64,000 nt of DNA from Cryptomeria japonica. Its lineage: Eukaryota > Streptophyta > Pinopsida > Cupressales > Cupressaceae. Made by a program: the position numbers and the translations under genes. The notes beneath the pieces were generated by a model. The model did not search any database, was not told where the DNA came from, and worked only from the letters and a program-made list of their open reading frames with translations. Below, piece after piece: positions 23,511-35,505 of the stretch (position 1 is its first letter; each line of letters starts with the position of its first letter). The stretch lies in the NCBI RefSeq assembly GCF_030272615.1, contig NC_081411.1, positions 39,006,640 to 39,070,639 on the forward strand. Direction: 5' to 3'.

Positions 23511-24979
23511 TTCGGTGTAACAGAAATTGTTATCATCTTCTATTTAGGTAGGAGGGCATTTCTCCAAGGTAGCCCATAAGGAAAAGTGAGAGATCATGAT
23601 CCAAGTGGTACTTCATCTACCTGCTATATAAATTAATATGTTAGGCGAAAGGCACGACGACTTGGAGATGCGTATCTACCCCGATGGTTCTCCCTATTAT
23701 CTACACTTGTGTTGGATAAATTAAAAATCCTCTATGGGGACTAGAAGTCTGTTCTTAAATTATTCATCATCGTATGGGTAGACACCAAGGATTGTAGAGG
23801 TTCTCCCACTAAACACCTTTTGTTGTAGAGGCCAAAAATCCTTACATTTGATTGTTCAGGGAGTGCGGATAGTACCTCGTAGATACTCCTCATGTACCCT
23901 TTCATGTTGAGGCAGGAATCCCTCATTTAATTTTTGATCTTTTAAGCTAAGAATATCTAGTATTCTCAAGAAATGAGTGTCATGGTGGAGGAGCTAGTGC
24001 TACCTTAATCTCTAGCTGCCCACTTGTTTGAGGTATTTTATTGTTGCAGGGGCCCCATTGAATGGTTTTTATTTCCAGCCTAGGTTGTGTATGTTTTCAA
24101 GTGTCTTCAATTTGTGCTATAACAATGGAAATCTTTTGAACATATACCTTTAGACATTGCATCTTCATTATTTTCTATGTTTTCTTGCCATAATACATTC
24201 AATATCAAGATTTGGTCACATTCAACAACTTCACATTCAGATAGACTCAGAAATTTTCTTAGAAACCACATCTATATCAATCTAAATTGCATCTGGGTTG
24301 GTAAATCATGTTTGCATAACATAGAATCACAACTTTTTATCAAGAGAGTAAAACATTGTCAGTAATAGCAAGAAATCACATATGTGATATACATAATCAC
24401 ATCTATGAGATTGAATAGTGTGTTACTTAAAACTATATCTAGGTTAGGAAATTATGTCTATGCAAAACAACTCCATGTCTGTGTTCTGAAATAAAATTTT
24501 GTGAGAAGAGAAAATATGCTTAAATTTTGAGGTTTGAAGAGATTCTAAGGAATTTCCTATAGGGCCTCATCATTTTTAGTGAACCAGTATTGCTCACATA
24601 GTTGTCCATCATTTTCCTTTATTTGCAATCTCTTAAACACATTTTCAAACTAGAGTCAAAAGGTTGCTTTTTTCTCCTTATCATATCTTGCAAAATTACT
24701 ACAACATATCAGTAGGTGGTTCCCATATCAGATCAATAATCTTAGGGTCCCACTTGGTCCACTTTAGTCAAGATTGATTTACCTCATCAAGAGATCTATC
24801 ATCTCTTTGGAAGCCACACCTTACTTTAGATCACACATATCTTCAACTTACATTTTTGGACATTGCAAGACAACCCTAGAATTTTCCATCTCATATCCTT
24901 ACTTGATCTTCCATAGTCTTCACATTTTCTTCCCTTCTTCATTTTAGCCAAGCTTTAGTTCATGGTTGAAATATGCTCT

Positions 24980-25890
24980 CAAAGGTCTAGAAGAGAAGCC
25001 CAAAAAATCTCTAAGATCTCTCAACATGAGTACCTATGAGTTTGATGGAAATGTATTTTACAACCCATTTGAGAGTTGCAGTAATATGCCAATGAAAATG
25101 AGAAGGACAATGATAATGACAATGCATCTATCACTTCCATAGACACTGAAGACACTATCATGGAACAAAGATTAAATACAATGATTAATGAAATCATGAG
25201 AAAAGATGGACAATAATTCTTTTAATTCATGACACAAAATGGGATGAAGCTACCTCATGATTTTGATGTGTCACAAATTTTATAAGAGGATCATAATCAA
25301 ATGGTTCAAACAAATGCAAATCCTAAAGGACATAATGGTGGAATAGGAGAGAATGTTTCATGCGTGAGTCACCCTCATCCTTATTTCAAAAATGAGAAGT
25401 TCCCAATACCCATACTCACACCGATTTGGCTAGGAACTCTAATAACAACCCCACAGTCATCCTTTCTTATGGAGAAGAAATGCGAATACACATGCTTGTG
25501 ATAATACCCAAGATCATACCAATGCATACAATTGCACTCAAGAAAACATTCAAAATCATGACACAAGGAGACCCCATGTCAAATTTGGGGGAAATATCAA
25601 AGATCATTCTTATGATACCTCCTATCATCATGGTCATGACATGTATCGACCTAGACCTAGTGCTCATGATTATAATACCATACCAAGTGGTCCATATGCT
25701 AGCTATAATTATGTCCCTCCTCCATTTGAACACATTTATGATCAATACCATCCATACATACATTATATCCCTCCTCCTCCGCCTGGTGGCTCAGGCATGG
25801 GAATTGACATCGATGAGAATATTTTGAAGCCAATGCTTGATAAAATAAATGAACGAACTTGTAAAAGAATGGTTAAGAGAATATAGCAAC
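24980..25890 (+). pseudogene. gag-like coding remnant with Tyr/Pro/His-rich linker
   Basis: From about 25027, codon-like sequence (ATGAGTACCTATGAG...) shows a region dense in Asn, Asp and Glu. One frame then becomes His/Asn/Tyr-rich and Pro-rich, ending FEHIYDQYHPYIHYIPPPPP and DENILKPMLDKINERT before a TAG at 25884-25886. Frameshifts occur. The composition is reminiscent of plant gag linkers, but no diagnostic knuckle or protease motif is present. Assignment to a retroelement is inference. Confidence 0.35.
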
Positions 25891-25899
25891 ATTATTTTA

Positions 25900-27370
25900 A
25901 AAACTTAAATCAAACTAGAAGATGCCAATTAATTGTTGAAATGATTAAAAATTTGAATTTTTGAGAGATAATGAAAATTATAGGCCTACGATCATCCGAA
26001 AGTAATAGTGAAAGAACTATTGTGAGAAATCTATTTGATGCATATCAAGCTATTGGTTTAATATCATGTACTAAAGATTCTAATGTTACTTGATGTGTTA
26101 TTACATCAACTATAATAATAAAAAAAATAAAAAAATATCGTTTGATTTAAGCAAAACAAGTAAGTCATTAAACATAAGTAGAACAACATTACGTAAAGCA
26201 TTAGAGAGGTGGGAGAAAATAGACAAAAACCCAAAATTAACCATTGCAAGCATGAGGGTGCTCCCAAACCACTCACATTGATAGATATAAAGGAAAGGAA
26301 TAAAAAACATCTAACTTGATCATCACCATGGATCAAATGTGATCACTACCATTGAATTTCATTGTGATTGAGGCAAGGAGTTTTGTAGGGTTAATTCAAT
26401 ATTTTAGAAATCTTATCAAATCACATTATTTCATTGTAACCCATGATTGTAGAAAATAGATTTTTGTTGTTTACATTCATATTGTTCATTACATAGGCAA
26501 ATATTCATTTAAGTTTATAAAAGGGCAGTCATGAAATACACTGAATGGTTGTCTAAGTCTGATATCAAAGACTAGCCAAGTCTATGGAGTAGTTGAGATC
26601 AAAATTTATCAGACAAGGGTCCAGCTACTATTAGGAATTTAGTAAAAGTGGAAGCTATTTTGAAGTTATCCAAAACTTTCATTGTGATTGAGACATGGAG
26701 TTTTGTATGGGTAGTTCAATATTTGAAAAAGCTTATCAAATCATACTGCATAGTTACAATGCTTCATATTCGATGATGGCAACTGTTGTCTTTTATATGG
26801 GGAAGAATTTAGCAAAAGGCATTTGTTTAGCTGAAGTAATTGATTAGCAAGACACTCGTTTTGGCAATACCTAGCTTGCAACTACTATTTTAGGTAGAGA
26901 CAAATTTTAATTATTGTGTGTTGGAGGCTCTTTTATTATAATTTTGTAAGCTTGTTTGTTGTCATTCAAACTTATTTCGTTGAATGCTTTGGATATATTG
27001 CTCACATAATGAATTGTATGTCTTTGTTTGAGCAAAAATTAACTATATCAATTATAAATCAACATTTATATATATCAAAATGAACAATAATGAACACAAT
27101 GAACAAATCATGTATGTATCGAATATCAATATCAATATCAACAAAATACACAATAATGAACATAATGCACATTTATTGGATCAAATATCAACATTTATAT
27201 ATATCAAAATGCAGAATAACTATGTATGTATAAAAAAAATGACATATATGCCAAGTAAATAAAAGTTTTACAAAAATATGGCATATGCCATGTCCAGATC
27301 AATATACAATAAAAATGTACACTGTATCTAGATGTATTAGTCCTTCAATAACCACAAGTAACACCATATG
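25900..27370. other. Intergenic DNA with short direct repeats
   Basis: No gene is recognised. TTTCATTGTGATTGAG.CA.GGAGTTTTGTA with about 60 following bases occurs near 26354 and again near 26677. ATCAACATTTATATATATCAAAATG occurs near 27057 and 27188. Confidence 0.55.
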
Positions 27371-27664
27371 ATCCTATAGTTGTGGTGGATCATCAAATGG
27401 AGCCTCTTTGATGTAGTACATGGCTCTGTAGATGGCTGCACAACCATAATTCAAAAGCCAGTTTAGAATCCTTTTGTACAAAATAGTTCACAATTATCAA
27501 CATAACTATATATTCAGCTATAATTTCTTTGCAATTGAATTGTAGATTACCTCATCTACTGATTTGGGATCTACCATCTTTTCTTTCATTGCCTTGTCAA
27601 ACTTAGGAGTCCTCTTAAAATGGAACTTGAGAGGATCCGCATTATGCCCAAACTAAGAAGGGGC

Positions 27665-28050
27665 CTATTGTAGGTTAAATACAATTAATAGAAGGTAATA
27701 ACATATATATAAATAAAAAACACTAAAAATCTACACTATATAGAACAAAAGTGTAGTGAATCCCGAGATGCTTCTCTAGTAGAATTAGGTGGGCTCGCCA
27801 TTGATGAAGCAACTATGGCTATTTCTTGTATGAAAAATGATAATATTAAATACAATTAATATAATGATAAGTATTGTAGGTTAAATATAATTAATACAAG
27901 GTAAAAACATATATAGATCAAAAACACTAAAAATCTACAATATATAGACCAAAAGTGTACCAGAGCTTGGGATGCTTCTCGAGTAGACTTAGGAGGGCTT
28001 TCCATTGATGAAGAAACTATGGTTATTTCCTATACAAAAATGATAAGATT
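27665..28050 (-). repeat. Tandem duplication including an exon-like segment
   Basis: About 210 bp at 27665-27860 is repeated at 27880-28050 (TTGTAGGTTAAATA.AATTAATA.AAGGTAA...). On the minus strand both copies encode a related peptide (SMASPPNSTREAS versus SMESPPKSTREAS) next to a T-rich tract and AG, so an exon and its flanking intron sequence were duplicated. Confidence 0.7.
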
Positions 28051-28559
28051 ATAATTTATATAAAGTTCACATGTACATGTGCATATAATCATCAAATCAA
28101 GAAAATAAAGTAGAGATGCATAACTCTTCCCTCTCTTGATCCTCTGGCATATTAGGTGCATTCATCAGTTCTACAAATCCCAATTGGCATTGTATATAAA
28201 AGAGACAAAAAAGACTAATCAATATACAAGTTCTAATTAAGACAATTTCAACCTTTTCAAACAATTATGTCAATTAAAAATGTGTTCAATTACGTTTTGA
28301 CGTTTAGGCATCATTGAGGATTTCTTTCACCAAGGATGTTCCCTAGACACATGTGTGGTACCCTAAAAGAAACAAAATTAACACAACTAATATTAGTAGA
28401 TAATATTAAATATAATTTAACAAATCTAAATTTAAATGACTTTCATATTCAATCAAAATAATACATAAAAAGAGGTATGCAAAATATGATACCAAATAGC
28501 TTTCAATGCCAAAATTGATGCTCGGGAGCATGAAATTATCAATCTGGGACATTCAATCC

Positions 28560-29051
28560 TATTGGTGTAAATAATTATTCATCTTGGATATTATTACACC
28601 TTACTTAAGTTTACTTAGGTAAATGCATTTCATATTAGTTTGGGTATGAGACACTTGGGTGTTTGTGCCACATTGGGATAGTGTGTGTAGGAGAATTTCC
28701 ACCTTTTGTGGTGTTGATCTTGTTACTACTCTATCATATCCACTTATTGTGGAGTGATAATTCCACCTTCGGTGGGTGATCCACCTAATGTGGAATATTT
28801 TATTGTTTCTCATACCTACCACACCTATTTCCTACCTACCCTTGTTTCTTATTGAGCCACATGTCATGTTTGTGTGCTCACATATCCATATAGCCTTGCC
28901 TATATAAGCAGACTCATATTCATTGTATGTAACGCTTGATGATCCAGTTGATCAGTATTTTCATCTTGATAGAATACAATTTATTCCTATCATCTATTTT
29001 GTCTCTCTATTGTACTTTTCATTGAGCTCTTGATCTTGGCAAAATCTCACA
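28560..29051 (+). repeat. 5' LTR of element G
   Basis: Starts TATTGGTGTAAATAATT (expected TG changed to TA) and ends AATCTCACA. A TATA box, TATATAAG, lies at 28911-28918. In the 3' LTR it has become TATATATG. Confidence 0.9.
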
Positions 29052-29895
29052 TGGTATCAGAGCCATTAGAGTGTCATTAGTTTGCCAATTGAGAGAAATT
29101 TGATGCTATTTGGGGTTGTGTATTTTGGAGCTTTCTATTGCAGGTTATTATTGAAGCTTGATGGGCCAAATTGGAGGTCACCATTGGATTGAGGAGGTCC
29201 AAGAAATTTAGTTTTTCCTTTTGTTTCATCCAAATTGGACTTTGGAGGCCAAATCTAGAGGCATTTGAAGTTTGAAGCTGCAACAGAAATTTTCTAGAAA
29301 TTATAACTTTGTAGACAATTTCAAATAGTGATATCTCACTCATCCGGACTCCCTTTTTCAAGAAATTTTTTTTTTGGGGGGTAGTATTTCATGATTTATA
29401 CAGTGGTGTAGGAGTTCTCTGAATTTTGGATACAATTTTTTCTGAAATTGTGAAACCCCGATTTTTACAACTTTGGAGGCTTCGTTTGGGCTCATATGGA
29501 CTCCTTTTTAGGTGCCTTTTTTTTAAAGTGCGTAATTTTTTATCTACTTTCATAATCTGCCATTTTTTTGTAGTTATTTTGAGTAGAAATTGAACTTTCA
29601 GTATTTGGTCTTTTTTTGGCCTATTTGGTATTTGTATTTTTCTTGGATCTCAGTTTAAATCACTAGTAGTATTTGTTGAAGTCTATTATATCTCATTTTG
29701 AGAAGTTGTAAATTTGACATCAGAAGTCCACCTTGATTTGTTTTACAAGTGGCCCATTATACACGCACTAAGTATAAAGTGTCAAATCATGATTTTTTTA
29801 TTTTTTTTTGGGGGGGTTTCTTGGTTGAGTAATTTTGGGGGGTGTCTTATGTGATTGTGCCTCTCTCTATCTTGTGTTTTTTTCATTTTGGTGCT

Positions 29896-30957
29896 ATGGG
29901 TTCTCCTAAATTTCCACTTTTAACTCCTCATAATTATGCTTCATGGAAGATTAAGTCTTGGAGAAAACTAATGGAAAAATGACTCATTAATTATGTAAAT
30001 GGAACTCTTACAGCACCACCTAATCCTAAGTCTGATGCTCAAATTGAGTGGCTCACTAATAATGCTATAGAACTTGGAACTCTTAGAAAGTATGTCTGAG
30101 ATGACCTCATTTTTTACATTGAGAAGTGTACACCAATTAAAGAGGCTTGGGATATATTTGAGAAATTGTATGGTCAAGTTGATGAGATTAAGGGCTAGAA
30201 GCTTGATAGTAAACTCACAACATTGGATCCAAAGGATTTTGATACAATCCAAGATTATGTCACAAAAGAAATTGAGCTAAGAGAAAAGCTAAAGGATTGT
30301 GGAATTGATGAAAAGGATGCTCAATTGGTTTATAAATTGTTGGACAAGCTTCCTTCAAAGTATGCAGCCTTTGTATCTAGCTTTCACACCCATAGGTTAG
30401 CTCAAGGTTCCTCATAAACTTCTCCCTCATTTGATTCATTCATGAAGATGTTGATATTTGGGAAATCTAAGTTGACCAAGATGGGGATTCTCAAATCTTC
30501 AAAGTCACAAGCTTTGGTGGCTAATAAAGGGAATCAAAGCAATCAAGGAAAAGGCAAGAATCAAAAGCAACCTATGTCAAAAGAACAACAAGATGGAGCA
30601 AAATCATCATCTTGACCACAAGGTGATTCACCATTCTCACCTAAGAGGAAATCATATAATGACAATCTTTTTTGTGCATATTGCAAGAAGTCGGGACATG
30701 ATGAACATCATTGTTACAAGAAGGATATTGATGAGTTGAAGAATCTTCTTGAGAAGAAAAAAATCAATCTACCTTCTAGAATGTCTACAACGGCTTCTTC
30801 CAAGGATAAGGATAAAGGAAAGGATCACTCTTTTGGGACAGATAAAGGAAAGGGACAAGCTCTTTGTGCTACTACAAGTCATGATTTAGGGGCTTCTCAT
30901 TATATGGCATCTTTGAAATCTATGTTTTCTTCATTTGAGCCTTGCCACATGCCATAG
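29896..30957 (+). pseudogene. gag of element G (UBN2-like with CCHC knuckle)
   Basis: From ATGGGTTCTCC near 29896 the frame reads PLLTPHNYASWK, then KEAWDIFEKLYGQ and YKLLDKLPSKYAAFVSSF, the typical plant Copia gag core. The knuckle CAYCKKSGHDEHHC is intact at 30673-30714. Stops occur near 29980, 30098, 30197, 30415 and 30613. The frame ends near 30957 in a degenerate protease-like region (HDLGASHYM), where a catalytic Asp-Ser-Gly would be expected as DSGA. Confidence 0.8.
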
Positions 30958-30960
30958 ATT

Positions 30961-32061
30961 TTGATGGGCAATCATACATACATGGATGTGATTGGGAAAA
31001 GATTTATTGCCATTGGGGATAAATCCTTCAATTATGTGTTTTGTGTACCCCACTTGACAAACATTATTCTTTCCATCTATCAAATAACACATGGGGCAAC
31101 TAGGAAAACTATGGAGTTCACACCTAATTCAGTTATCATTAGAGATTTGGGGAGTGGAGATATCATTGTGACTGGGTGTGTTGATCATGCATCTCGGTTG
31201 TACTCTTTTTCACATTTTGGTCCTATTGATGAGGTTGATTCTTCCTATGTTGATGATTCAAATTTTGAGGAGAACTTTGGGTACTTGAACTTGGGTACAT
31301 TCTCACATGTGACCCCATTCTTGAGCCTTGCATTTCATCTCCCCCTGTTGATATCACACCACCTATTGCACCTAATGATGCAACTAGTGCGACAGTTTTG
31401 TCTTCATATGATTCAGTGCAATAGGATATTTCATGTCTTCCACCTTCAGTTTCATGGGATATACAAACATTGTAGGTTTGTTTGTAGAGTCCTACATTGT
31501 AGATTTGGGAGACAACATTGATGACATTCATCTTCTCTTTGATGAAGATGATCCTTCTTTGATTTTTGTGAGGGAACACTCTGACCCTCTTGTACATTCT
31601 TTACATGATCATTCTTTTGAGGTTGACATGATTATGGATACTTTTGTAAAACACTTGGAGGAAGTCTCTTTATCCTTTGAGGAGACATGTGAGTCTTTGG
31701 GACTTGTTCTACTTTCTTCTCCACTAGATCTTGGAGTGCCTTTTTTAGTAGTGTGGAGCAGTTTACCACCCTTGGAGGGGGTATCTTTGAGCAGTTTTCA
31801 GAGACTTCATTCATCATGAGTATTTTTCCTACATCTTCCCTTCATGATTGGAGAGACTTCATGGATACACCTTTGGTTTTGTTTCTTCCTAAGGGGAGGA
31901 ATGTAGTTCGAGGTTTATGGAGAAGTTTCTTCATTCACCATCGATCTTCTATCATTGGTGCTGATTCTAAATTGAGGGGGGGCTACCTAGTCTCTCTTCT
32001 TCTTCTCTCATATGGGGAGGACTTTTTCCTGACATGGGGTTTTGTTCCTCACATACTTTGA
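30961..32061 (+). pseudogene. Post-gag reading frames of element G
   Basis: The frame 30961-31521 begins with the usual post-protease sequence of Copia proteins (VIGKRFIAIG.., VPHLTNIILSI). Instead of integrase it leads into long acidic, Ser/Leu-rich frames (31433-31819, 31753-32061) that match no pol domain I know. They may be retained 3' coding sequence of the family or non-coding filler. Confidence 0.45.
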
Positions 32062-32261
32062 TGAGATTTATTTGTATATGGTTTTCATCTCTCTTTTAGG
32101 GGTGGGTTTTTTCCCATTGAGTTTTTCTCTCTTTCCCCACTTTGTGAGAGATTTCATTGCATTGGTTTGCATGTATTTGCATTGTACATGGGTACCTAAC
32201 ATGGCCATGTAGCTGGGACCCATCTTTGATTGCTTAGTTGCATTGTAGAATTAAGTGCATT

Positions 32262-32286
32262 CCCCTAAGTTGCACTTAAGGGGGGG
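32262..32286 (+). other. Hairpin pairing the G-type polypurine tract with an upstream C run
   Basis: CCCCTAAGT-TGC-ACTTAAGGGGGGG can fold with one bulge, so the polypurine tract itself is in the stem just before the 3' LTR (32287). Confidence 0.6.
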
Positions 32287-32778
32287 TGTTGGTGTAAATA
32301 ATTATTCAATATAGATATTATTACACCTTACTTAAGTTTACTTAGGTACATGCATTTCATACTAGTTCGGGTATGAGACACTTGGGTGTTTGTGCCATAT
32401 TGGGATAGTGTGTATAGGAGAATTTACACCTTTTAAGGTGTTGATCATGTTACTACTCTATCATATCCACTTATTATGGAGTGATAATTCCACCTTCGGT
32501 GGGTGATCCACCTCATGTGGAATATTTTATTATTTCTCCTAACTACCACACCTATTTCCTACCTACCCTTGTTTCGTATTGAGCCACATGTCATGTTTGT
32601 GTGCTCACATATCCATATAGCCTTGCCTATATATGAAGGCTCATATTCATTGTATGTAACACTTGATGATTCAGTTGATCGGTATTTTCATCTTGATAGA
32701 ATACAGTTTATTCCTATCATCTATTTTGTCTCTCTATTGTACTTTTTATTGAGCTCTTGATCTTGGCAAAATCTCACA
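32287..32778 (+). repeat. 3' LTR of element G
   Basis: 492 bp, starting TGTTGGTGTAAATAATT and ending AATCTCACA. The two LTRs are highly similar, with scattered substitutions. Confidence 0.9.
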
Positions 32779-32899
32779 GATCCCCTAACAACGCTTATAA
32801 AATGAAAAATAAATATACATTAAAGAGAGTTAATATATCTTATAAAAAAAAATTGAATTCAGGGTACTATTCTATTTTAACATGTTACAAAATTTATAC

Positions 32900-32974
32900 C
32901 TTAGGCATCGAAGTTGCAGCTGCAACAATTGCGAGAGGAATATTAGATGGTGTATTAACACCCACTGTTGCATC
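32900..32974 (-). pseudogene. 75-bp exon of the split minus-strand gene
   Basis: Exactly 25 codons (starting DATVGVNTPSNIPLAIV and ending SMPK) lie between CCATTTCAG| and |GTATAAATT, which are good acceptor and donor sites. Confidence 0.5.
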
Positions 32975-33084
32975 CTGAAATGGATATTGTTTGTATCAAT
33001 TTAAATTGATCTATAAATAAAAATTTGTTTACATTTATAATTTTTAAGTGATTATTAAATAAAATATTATCAATTCAAATTAGC

Positions 33085-33888
33085 ATAGTCGTGTCTACGT
33101 GTGGACACCAAACACCATATCCATCAAATCATGAGTCAGTGCCACATCCTCTAGTAGTAGTATAATATATACTCCCACAAATTGTACACAGATGGGATGT
33201 GGAACCAACTACACTGGCCTCAACATCCATCCTAGAGCATATAGCTGAACAACTAGGACACACATGCTAAATGGGCTCAACAAGGCCATATGGTTCAACT
33301 ACTCAACCATTATTCAGTCCAAGAGGGTGTGATAACTATGTATCATGCTAAATGATGACATCAGTCAATGCAGTGGCTTCCTGAAGAGTTTGTAGCTCGA
33401 TCAACTCTTTTAGGGCCACTGGGATCATGACATGGACCACAAGTTTTGGTGCTAGGGGAATGCGACTTTCAGGGTTTAGTACCCTCTGAGATCCAAGTCT
33501 ATCTTGGGTAGATCCACAACCTCTACCTTGGAACTCTCTCATATCAAAATAGTTTGGCCGCTCAGTGAGGATAAACTCACAATATAGTTTCCTCAAAAAA
33601 TATAATGGAACCACAAAATTATTACAAGGTGGTTGGTCAAAGACCATCCACCACCTATCCCCAAAAGTATTTTTCATCTGCAAATGGCTACACCAATGTA
33701 TAGGAAACCTCTTTTAATTAAGAGGTAAGGTCTCAACCTTTTTGGCATCAATAAAAAGAGCACATATTTGTGCTTTACTTATGTTTTTTTTTAGTTCATT
33801 ATATGATAACCCACTAGATAAAAAGGATGACATCGATTCCTATAGCTTCCCCATTTTGTAATTTGATTGGAAACTTCATTGACACTAC
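33085..33888 (-). pseudogene. Largest exon of the split minus-strand gene
   Basis: An open run of 111 codons (33683-33348) reads FGDRWWMVFDQPPCNNF, then PLYFLRKLYCEFIL and LKELIELQTLQEATAL. The same frame continues past several TAG/TGA stops into HVCPSCSAICSRMD and HLCTICGSIYYTTT, a two-pair Cys motif. Upstream it joins, across the Copia target site, to ALESLASSVNEVSNQITKWG. The probable donor is near 33090 (CAC|GTAGAC). No known family. Confidence 0.5.
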
Positions 33889-35169
33889 TATTAGGATAAC
33901 TGGTGAACAAGTGAGAGAGGAAGGGTGAATCAATTGTTCACAGATTATATCAATTAATCCACTTAATAATCTTTAACCAAATTAAATAAACATTAAGTAC
34001 CAAAATAGCAAAAACAAATACCGATAAGCAATAAAACTTAACAATAAAATAGATGATCAACAAAATGCAACCATACCACACAACACCATGATTTGTATGT
34101 GGAAAACTCGAAAAGGGAAAAACCACGGTGGGATGCCTACCCACAGTCAGATGATACTTCTACAGAAAGTATGTGATGCAATGAGGGGCATGCACATGCA
34201 AGAAGGCACACTGCCTAGAGCATACTGCTCATTACAAAAGAGTCTCACTCACTCCAGAGAGGTTATAACCACCTCAAGGTAAATGGAAAACAATTCAGAA
34301 TAATGCACTACCAGTGCTAGCATCTGCCATGCCTGATTACAATCCTGGTTAAGCTCAATACCAGAGGCCTTTGACCTCTTCCTTAATCCCAATTCGATCA
34401 CCTATGATTGACCAAATCTCCTTCGCATATGATATTATATTTCAAGACCACAATACACATATTTTTCTGATTTCATGATCTATAATGAGAGCTTACATCA
34501 TTTTATACCAACCCTAAGGTCTAAACACTTTAGGTCAGCCACCTAAAAGATATTACAATAAGATCATTACATACATCCATATTACAATGATATTCCATGT
34601 CGGCTTAAGACCAAAACAACAATAACCAATCAATAAATTATCCCGGTAACATGTAGAGAACGTGTTAACATGATACCGGTCCATAACCTAGATAGTCACC
34701 GGACCTAATCTGGGTCCACCACACCAAACAAATGTCTTCAAATAGTTGAGGCATGATCAAAGAACATCTTCAACATCCTGAAATCCATCTAGAAGCCGCA
34801 CCAACACCACTTATGCATCCTGTCAAGATTTCTCAGTGAAAGCTTTGTCGGTTAAATCTTAAACCAATGTTGGTAAGGGTTTACAAGAGTGTATGATAGC
34901 ATCTGATTACCATGTCAATACCTAATGACCAAAACATGCTCCAGAAGCATGTAACACCTAAAACTAAACATGCTCCATTGGTCCAAACATGCCAGAAGTG
35001 TCCAACAGATAGTCTCTTCTGCCGGTAACACTAGATCTTCTATCGGTAACCAAAACCTGTCTGTCGGTAACCAAAACTTGTCTTTCAGTAACCAACCATA
35101 ACAAATAGTATTGACATCAATGACAAAACATCAATGCAACACATAATAAATTCATCCATAATGCCAACA
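33889..35169 (-). repeat. 3' LTR of Copia F (1281 bp)
   Basis: On the minus strand it begins TGTTGGCATTATGG and ends CCTAATA. A TATAAAATG promoter box lies at 34507-34499. It contains a block of about 115 bp (about 34090-34205) that is missing from the 5' LTR. Confidence 0.9.
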
Positions 35170-35505
35170 ATCTCCCCCTTTCGCATTGATGGCAACACTA
35201 GATGTGAAGAAACATCTAAGTACCAAGAAATGCCAAACAAGTCTCCCGTTGTGGAAGAGAACCAGCAATTTCCTGAATATCAATGACTCCCCCCTTGTGA
35301 ATGATATCTTTGAATTTATTTTTCACATCACTATCTCTCCCCCTTTGACATCAATGCTAGAAATCTGACAAAAATATCAAAACAAGAATATAAACCTTTG
35401 AATCTCAAAGCTGACTACTCCCCCTAAGTAGTAGCACCACTCATCAATGTCAGAATTAGTAGTATATCTAATAAAGCATATTGGACTGATGGCAAACTGC
35501 ATCAA

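Larger units (their letters stand above)
28560..32778 (+). mobile_element. Non-autonomous Copia-type LTR element (G)
   Basis: The LTRs are 28560-29051 and 32287-32778, both 492 bp. The primer-binding site TGGTATCAGAGCC (29052-29064) matches initiator tRNA-Met. The G-run polypurine tract ends at 32286. Flanking 5-mers AATCC (28555-28559) and GATCC (32779-32783) fit a target duplication with one change. The interior has gag with a zinc knuckle and a residual post-gag region, but no integrase, reverse transcriptase or RNase H. It sits in an intron-like part of the minus-strand gene. Confidence 0.9.

Noticed and set aside
23500-23525. Primer-binding site after CCTTCCA (TTGGATCTTCGG)
   Set aside because: It does not clearly match a tRNA 3' end that I can name, and no second LTR is available to confirm the LTR edge.
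25467-25763. 98-codon minus-strand frame rich in Ile/Met
   Set aside because: Antisense of the His/Tyr-rich gag-like remnant, with no domain.
31433-32061. Envelope-like ORF in element G
   Set aside because: No signal peptide, coiled coil or convincing transmembrane segment was visible, and the frame is not linked to pol. It is left as unassigned.
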